DNA from: JAIYCX01 sp044351785
GTDB taxonomy: Bacteria > Bdellovibrionota_C > UBA2361 > SZUA-149 > DAOLCO01
NCBI GenBank assembly: GCA_044351785.1
Contig: JBILFC010000075.1
Location: 1-11,111 of the forward strand
Reading direction: 5' to 3'
Length of the DNA stretch: 11,111 bases
Part shown: piece by piece, positions 6,730 through 11,111 of the stretch
Layout: every line of letters begins with the position of its first letter
Numbering within the stretch: the stretch's first letter is position 1
Program-made: the position numbers and the translations under genes
Notes under the pieces: generated by a model
What the model was told of the DNA's origin: nothing
What the model saw: the letters and a program-made list of their open reading frames with translations, nothing else
Database searches by the model: none

Positions 6730-6734
6730 TAGAC

Positions 6735-7910
6735 ATGCCTCATTTAAGAAACCGATATCTACTTGAAATTATAAAGAAAAAACTAACCTTTAGTCCTGTC
6801 GTAACCATTCAAGGGGCAAGACAGGCCGGAAAGAGCTTTTTTGTTAAGAATATCCTTAAAAGTCATTACCCTAAATTTGGGTATGTCACCTTTGATAAGA
6901 GCAGTGACAAGGATTTTGCGGAAACAAATCCAGATACATTCTTAAGCAATCACATAGAATCTAAACCTTTAGCTATTGATGAAGCGCAAAAAGTTCCAAG
7001 AATTTTTGATGCTATAAAATACTCAGTGGATGAAAATAAAAGACCAGGAAAGTATATACTCCTTGGCTCAACAGAGTTCTCTAAATTGCACAAAATTCGA
7101 GAATCCTTAACAGGTAGAATTAGTAAAGCTCGGCTTTATCCACTAACAGTTACGGAATCTTTAAATAAGCCACTATCAACATCTTCCGAACCATTTCATC
7201 TTAACAAGAACGCACACATAACTCGCCCAGAATTGATGCGTTATTTATCTAATGGAGGATTTCCAGGAATTTTCTCTGTTCATAGTAATTCAGAAAGAAC
7301 TTCTCTTATCAATGATTGGTTAGAACTAACAACTGAAAGAGATATTCATCAATTTCCGGGAATAAAACTAGAATCTAAAATATGTCAAAGAATTCTAAAA
7401 GGCATCGCCATTCTAGACCACCCCGATCAAGCAAATATCACTACTTATTGTAAAAGAGATTCTCGGATAGTTAAACGACACATAGAAGCACTTATGACGC
7501 TTTTTGTGATAACCCAGCTTTCTCCATATTCAGGTGGTACCGGTAAACCTATTTATTTTCTATGCGATGTCGCCTTAGCAACATTTCTTGGAGCGGATTT
7601 TAAAAGGCAGTTGTACACATTCGTGGTAAACGAACTATTAGCAAAACAATTTTATAAAGAAAATCATGCCATAACCTACTTCTATTACAGGAATCAAAAA
7701 GGCTCTATAATAGATTTAGTTGAAGAAAAAGGAAAAGACGTATCAATACTGAAGATTCACGATGAAGAAAGAGTTACCTCTAAAAATTTATATCTACTAA
7801 ATGCATTCAAGGAAAAGTTTAAAACTAACAAAGCTTACCTCCTAGGACCAAGCAATCAAAAATGGGATGATTATGGGATAGAAGTCGTACCTTGGGAAGC
7901 CTTGGGATAA
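6735..7910 (+). CDS. AAA_14/DUF4143-family ATPase
   Basis: This 391-residue protein has the standard layout of the ATP-binding DUF4143 family. The N-terminal AAA+ domain carries Walker A GARQAGKS (27-34), Walker B LAIDEAQ (79-85), sensor-like LLGSTEF (109-115) and a candidate arginine at GRI (127-129). The DUF4143 region follows with TERDIHQFPGI (200-210), a winged-helix-like stretch at about 215-270 and IYFLCDVALATFLGA (273-287). In relatives the C-terminus carries a PD-(D/E)XK-like EVD...ExK motif. Here it reads IID (325-327) and ILK (338-340), so Asp and Lys remain but the catalytic acidic residue next to Lys is replaced. The cellular role of the family is poorly defined. ATG 6735 is the only good start. 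The beta-lactamase-like gene begins three bases after its stop, in the same frame. Confidence 0.85.
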   Translation: MPHLRNRYLLEIIKKKLTFSPVVTIQGARQAGKSFFVKNILKSHYPKFGYVTFDKSSDKDFAETNPDTFLSNHIESKPLAIDEAQKVPRIFDAIKYSVDENKRPGKYILLGSTEFSKLHKIRESLTGRISKARLYPLTVTESLNKPLSTSSEPFHLNKNAHITRPELMRYLSNGGFPGIFSVHSNSERTSLINDWLELTTERDIHQFPGIKLESKICQRILKGIAILDHPDQANITTYCKRDSRIVKRHIEALMTLFVITQLSPYSGGTGKPIYFLCDVALATFLGADFKRQLYTFVVNELLAKQFYKENHAITYFYYRNQKGSIIDLVEEKGKDVSILKIHDEERVTSKNLYLLNAFKEKFKTNKAYLLGPSNQKWDDYGIEVVPWEALG

Positions 7911-7913
7911 CGA

Positions 7914-8615
7914 ATGATAAGCATTTCCACTCCACATGAACTAGTAAATACTATTACCATCTCCTCTATCGATAAACACCTCTATATTTACAACCCCGAA
8001 AGAGCAAATAAAAGATTCACTCCAGCATCAACATTTAAAATACTAAACACCCTCATTGCACTGGAGGAAAAAGCGATTTTAGATCTGAATGAAGTCATCA
8101 AATGGGACGGCTACTCCCATAAGTATCCAAGTTGGAATTGTGATCAAACGCTAGAGACGGCCTTTAAAGGTTCATGTGTCTGGTTTTACCAAGCACTTGC
8201 TAAAAGAGTTGGAAAAGAAAAATACAGAGAATACTTCAAACAAATATCTTATGGGCAACTATCAGAGCAATTTGACGAAACTAACTTCTGGCTGAATAAC
8301 TCACTTAAAATTTCAGCACTTGAACAAATAGATTTTTTAAGACAAGTTTATCAAAGGACATTACCATTTAGCCCTACTCACTACGATATCCTAAACAAAA
8401 TAATGCTAGTAGAACAAACGGCAAAATATACCCTTTACGGAAAAACAGGATGGGGACCTCAAACAAATACAGATGTCGGATGGTTTGTAGGTTATATTGA
8501 ATCTACGGCGGGGGCTCACTTTTTCGCCACCAACCTCACCATCACAGATGCAAAGGACCTACCAATAAGAAGGGATATCACGATGAACGCATTAAGGATA
8601 AAAGGTATTATCTAA
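7914..8615 (+). CDS. Class D beta-lactamase (OXA-type) homologue lacking a signal peptide
   Basis: Class D serine beta-lactamase motifs appear in order in 233 residues: STFK (39-42, nucleophile Ser39 and the lysine that is carboxylated in the family), SCV (87-89, the SxV motif), YGQ (113-115, where YGN is usual), Trp126 in NFWL (the tryptophan that shields the carboxylated lysine), KTG (177-179) and Arg219/Arg220 in LPIRR. The family hydrolyses penicillins and sometimes cephalosporins or carbapenems in the periplasm. Here the start lies only 38 residues before the nucleophile and has no hydrophobic signal. No longer start is possible, because the ATPase stop codon (7908-7910) is in the same frame with a single CGA codon between. 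GGGA 6 nt before the ATG can serve as ribosome-binding site. Export, if any, would need another route. Activity is unproven; a cytosolic penicillin-recognising protein is an alternative. Confidence 0.88.
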   Translation: MISISTPHELVNTITISSIDKHLYIYNPERANKRFTPASTFKILNTLIALEEKAILDLNEVIKWDGYSHKYPSWNCDQTLETAFKGSCVWFYQALAKRVGKEKYREYFKQISYGQLSEQFDETNFWLNNSLKISALEQIDFLRQVYQRTLPFSPTHYDILNKIMLVEQTAKYTLYGKTGWGPQTNTDVGWFVGYIESTAGAHFFATNLTITDAKDLPIRRDITMNALRIKGII

Positions 8616-8693
8616 AATCCTAAACCCTCCCCTTTCTCACCTTCTCCCTGTTAACATCCCTTCTTCCACCCTTCCCTTCTTCCTGTTAAAACT
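8616..8693. repeat. C-rich, G-poor intergenic repeat, right copy (two units)
   Basis: The 78 bp between convergent genes contain only two G on the plus strand. Two units are visible. A degenerate one ends in CTCCCTGTTAACATCCC (8644-8660). A second has TTCTTCCACCCTTCC (8661-8675), then TTCCTGTTAAAA (8680-8691). The second unit matches the left copy at 5772-5794 except for an extra pyrimidine block between the two elements. CCTGTTAA thus occurs three times in the window. The last bases abut the stop codon of the exporter ATPase gene. A Rho-dependent end for the plus-strand block, or a dispersed repeat, are both reasonable. The minus strand is a polypurine run. Confidence 0.6.
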
Positions 8694-9368
8694 CTAAACC
8701 ACCCTCCCATCAACCACGGTAATCAACCGATCCCCCTCTTCTGAAAAGGACGTATCATGCGTTACAGTAATCACCGTCGTATTAAACTCCTTAGTTAGCT
8801 CTCTAAGTATAGTTTTTACATTAGCAGTAGACTTAGTATCAAGATTACCTGTAGGCTCATCTGCAAGAATCATAGAAGGTGAGTTAGCTAAAGCCCTTGC
8901 AATTGCGACTCTCTGACTTTGCCCACCTGAAAGTTGTCTTGGGACTTTCTTTAATTGCTCTTTTAGACCTAAAGAAGTTAGGAGATACTCAGCTCTCTCC
9001 TCTATTTCTTTTTCGTTTAACTTACCCAACTTCTTCATCGGTATCATCACATTCTCAAGTGCGGAAAACTCAGGCAATAAAAAATGAAACTGAAAAACAA
9101 AACCTATATCTCTTAGCCTAATATCGGCCTTTTCTTGATCAGAGTATTTACTAGTATCTACTCCCTTAAAAAAATAAGATCCAGAGGTTGGGCTATCTAA
9201 TAACCCCAAGAGATAAAGGAGAGAGGACTTCCCAGAACCAGAAGGCCCAGTAACAACAACGAACTCGCCCTTTCCAATATCCAAGGACACATCACTAAGA
9301 AGGGTATAAGGAACCTCACCTTCTAAGCGCTTTGAAATATTCTTTAATGAAATTAAAGATTTCTCCAT
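8694..9368 (-). CDS. LolD/MacB-type ABC exporter ATP-binding subunit
   Basis: This is a 224-residue complete ABC ATPase: Walker A GPSGSGKSS (41-49), Q-loop Gln93 in FVFQFHFLLPEFSALENV, which is the characteristic LolD/MacB stretch, signature LSGGQ (146-150), Walker B MILADE (167-171) followed by PTGNLD, and H-loop His204. Length matches LolD (about 230). It should power the FtsX-like permease encoded one base upstream, driving movement of a substrate from the inner membrane or periplasm towards the outer membrane. It is the last gene of the minus-strand operon adaptor-permease-ATPase and converges on the beta-lactamase homologue. An adaptor gene in the operon favours an efflux or secretion role over true lipoprotein sorting, so I leave the symbol empty. 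Confidence 0.88.
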   Translation of the reverse strand: MEKSLISLKNISKRLEGEVPYTLLSDVSLDIGKGEFVVVTGPSGSGKSSLLYLLGLLDSPTSGSYFFKGVDTSKYSDQEKADIRLRDIGFVFQFHFLLPEFSALENVMIPMKKLGKLNEKEIEERAEYLLTSLGLKEQLKKVPRQLSGGQSQRVAIARALANSPSMILADEPTGNLDTKSTANVKTILRELTKEFNTTVITVTHDTSFSEEGDRLITVVDGRVV

Positions 9369-9369
9369 C

Positions 9370-10614
9370 CTAGATACTACCTCTAAGAATATCTACTGGC
9401 TGCACCTTTCCAGCCTTTCTAGAAGGGAAATAACCTGCAAAAATGGAAGCACACATTGCGAATGTAATCGCAATTAAAAATTGCTGCATACCCCAATCAA
9501 TAGGCATATTTATGACTTGAGAAGCTCCAGGAGGTTTAAATCTAATTAAACCTAGTAGTGACATAAAAAGCATACCAAGAGGTACGCCTAAACATGAACC
9601 AATAACCCCTAATATCACACCTTGAATAAGGAAAATTTTCTTAATATCAGAGGGATAGAATCCCATGGCTTTTAAAATAGCTATATCCTTATACTTTTCC
9701 ATCACTACAGTAGAAATAACGTTAAAGATTCCAAAAGCTGCTACCACTAAAACAGCACTCACAACAGAAGTCATAATGGTATTTCTAATCTTAAAAGTAC
9801 TCATTAAATCCTCTGAAGTCTCTTGCCAAGAAATAGATTTATATAAATGTCTATCTTCAATGTCTTTAGCAATTTCTCTAGCTAAAGTTGCATCAGGTAA
9901 TTTAATGATAATATTGTTAATTCTATTCGTTCGATTAAATAGCGATTGAGCACGCTTTAAAGATACGTATGCCTGCCCTTTATCATAATTCTGTCTACCA
10001 GTTCTAAAGATGCCTAGCACCTTAAATGTTTTACTAACTCCAGCCGTACTTGAAATACTTATATTATCACCCTTCTTAATTGATAAATCTTTTGAAAGCT
10101 CACTACCAATCACAATCCCATCAGCATAACCAATTAAATCATTAATACTTCCTTCAATCATATAGTTTTCAATCGTACTGATTCCCGTGATCTCCCAGGG
10201 ATTCATACCATTAAGAGTTAAGGCAAAGTCCTTACCTGCAAAATTTACAAGAGCCTGACCTGCTAGAACTGGCGCAGATCTAAGACCTGGAGTTTTATTA
10301 AGATAGCTAAAAATAGAATCTTGATTTCTAATTCCTCTAGTCTCAGTTACTGGTAAGAGATTACTGATCTCTGTTGCGCCATTTTTATATATAGTTTCCA
10401 CCGGTTGAACTCTCGGTTCTCTATATTCATCGACGATCGTAATATGAGGAGAATTATCAACCAGCCTCTTCATAAAATCATTCTCAGAACCCTTCATCAT
10501 AGATGACACCGCTAAGAAAAAAGCAACTCCTAAGATAATACCCAATAAAGAAACAAAACTCTGCCTCTTTCTATCTAAGATATGTCTTAATGCTATAAAG
10601 AATAAAACCTTCAT
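9370..10614 (-). CDS. FtsX-like ABC exporter permease (LolC/E or MacB type)
   Basis: This 414-residue protein has the four-helix FtsX/MacB plan. Helix 1 is at about 19-40, a large periplasmic domain spans about 41-275, and helices 2-4 are at about 278-303, 326-357 and 375-396. The N-terminal stretch RQSFVSLLGIILGVAFFLAV and the nearby SPHITI (55-60) resemble LolC/LolE. EKYKDIAILKAMGF (306-319) is the coupling helix region, and PSRKAGKVQPVDILRG (397-412) is the conserved family C-terminus. Unlike MacB, no ATPase is fused; it is encoded separately one base downstream. Its ATG overlaps the adaptor stop by one base (TAATG on the minus strand), indicating translational coupling. Together with adaptor and ATPase it should form a mechanotransmission-type exporter in the inner membrane. 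Substrate unknown. Confidence 0.88.
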   Translation of the reverse strand: MKVLFFIALRHILDRKRQSFVSLLGIILGVAFFLAVSSMMKGSENDFMKRLVDNSPHITIVDEYREPRVQPVETIYKNGATEISNLLPVTETRGIRNQDSIFSYLNKTPGLRSAPVLAGQALVNFAGKDFALTLNGMNPWEITGISTIENYMIEGSINDLIGYADGIVIGSELSKDLSIKKGDNISISSTAGVSKTFKVLGIFRTGRQNYDKGQAYVSLKRAQSLFNRTNRINNIIIKLPDATLAREIAKDIEDRHLYKSISWQETSEDLMSTFKIRNTIMTSVVSAVLVVAAFGIFNVISTVVMEKYKDIAILKAMGFYPSDIKKIFLIQGVILGVIGSCLGVPLGMLFMSLLGLIRFKPPGASQVINMPIDWGMQQFLIAITFAMCASIFAGYFPSRKAGKVQPVDILRGSI

Positions 10615-11111
10615 TATTTTTTCTCAGAGATATTCTCTCTAATCTTCGTATCGTCTTTTATCGTTTGATCAAAATTTACTAATACATGATCACCCTCTAC
10701 TAATCCTTCTAAAATCTCTGTCATTTGAGCGCCCTTCGCGCCTGATTTAATTTTTCTTCTAGATGCCTTAGCAGTATTTACATAAAAAACTTCATCCTTT
10801 AGTACGCTAGTAGTTGGTACTAGAAGTGCATTCTCTTCTTCTCTAATAATAATATTATTCTCAGCAGTCATTCCGATCATAAGCGGAACCTCTTCTTTAA
10901 ATCCAATTCTAACCCTATATGTTCTTGCAACTGGATCTCCCTTAGGTGTAATGCTAGTAACACTTCCCTCAAATACCCTATCCTTAAAAGCATCTGAACG
11001 AATTAAAACTTTTAAGCCTTCCTTCACTTGAGAAATATCTTCTTCATCAACATCAGCAGTAATTCTAAGAGGCACATTCGATGTAAACCAAAATACACTT
11101 TGATTAGATTG
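10614..11111 (-). CDS. Periplasmic adaptor (membrane fusion protein, MacA/HlyD/RND type), C-terminal part
   Basis: The minus-strand frame is open to the window edge, so 165 C-terminal residues are visible and the start is missing. A GTG at 11075 is in frame but the coding sequence continues upstream of it (QSVFWFTSN and beyond), so it is not the real start. PLRITADVDEEDISQVKEG matches the beta-barrel entry of adaptor proteins (PLxVxAxVDExDIxxVxxG). RVFEGSVTSITPKGDP, then TYRVRIGF and MIGMTAENNIIIREEENALL, complete the barrel. VPTTSVLKDEVFYV plus ILEGLVEGDHVLVN form the membrane-proximal domain. Such proteins link the inner-membrane exporter to a TolC-type outer-membrane channel, which is not in this window. 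Translationally coupled to the permease by a one-base overlap. Confidence 0.87.
   Translation of the reverse strand, partial: QSNQSVFWFTSNVPLRITADVDEEDISQVKEGLKVLIRSDAFKDRVFEGSVTSITPKGDPVARTYRVRIGFKEEVPLMIGMTAENNIIIREEENALLVPTTSVLKDEVFYVNTAKASRRKIKSGAKGAQMTEILEGLVEGDHVLVNFDQTIKDDTKIRENISEKK

Noticed and set aside
8897..9121. Plus-strand open frame inside the LolD-like gene
   Set aside because: Antisense to conserved ABC motifs, which explain the sequence fully.
9665..9949. Plus-strand open frame inside the permease gene
   Set aside because: Antisense to the helix 2 and periplasmic region of the FtsX-like permease; no independent support.
1..11111. CRISPR array, tRNA/rRNA genes, transposase or integrase
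   Set aside because: No regularly spaced repeats, no cloverleaf or rRNA-like stretch and no recombinase motifs were seen on either strand.

Overview
The window is AT-rich bacterial DNA of a Gram-negative organism. This follows from a periplasmic binding protein with a Sec signal peptide, a membrane-fusion adaptor with a LolCDE/MacB-type ABC exporter, and a class D beta-lactamase relative. The N-terminus of the MFS protein and the general gene style would fit a low-GC deltaproteobacterial or Bdellovibrionota-like lineage. That is only an impression, and no marker gene here fixes the taxonomy.

Layout. (1) 1-853, minus strand: a small two-helix membrane protein of unknown function followed 25 bp later by the start of an MFS transporter cut by the window edge. 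(2) 1090-2619, minus strand: a 509-residue protein I cannot name. It has no signal peptide, and its C-terminal half looks like a type II periplasmic-binding-protein fold. (3) 2771-5125, plus strand, divergent from it: a complete ABC importer of the nitrate/sulfonate/taurine/HMP class (binding protein, permease, ATPase), packed with 1-bp or overlapping junctions. (4) 5165-5747, plus strand: a VapBC toxin-antitoxin pair with a strong -35 box framed by an inverted repeat. (5) 5824-8615, plus strand: a family 2 glycosyltransferase, an AAA_14/DUF4143 ATPase and a class D beta-lactamase homologue without a signal peptide. (6) 8694-11111, minus strand: an exporter operon of adaptor (partial), FtsX-like permease and ATPase, facing region 5.

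The importer genes should work as one uptake system of unknown substrate. The shared intergenic region with the 509-residue gene suggests common control, perhaps with that protein as a cytosolic partner or sensor (inference). The exporter operon should move a hydrophobic or envelope substrate outward from the inner membrane. The glycosyltransferase/ATPase/beta-lactamase block looks like accessory DNA: both ends carry the same unusual C-rich, G-poor repeat (5748-5800 and 8616-8693).

The most notable non-coding structure is at 6656-6726, just before the AAA ATPase. Three repeat arms form two perfect but mutually exclusive inverted repeats (11 bp and 14 bp), and the second overlaps a good promoter whose predicted transcript would begin at or next to the start codon. 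The most notable gene is the beta-lactamase homologue. It keeps nearly all catalytic motifs but begins one codon after, and in frame with, the stop codon of the ATPase gene, which leaves no room for an export signal.
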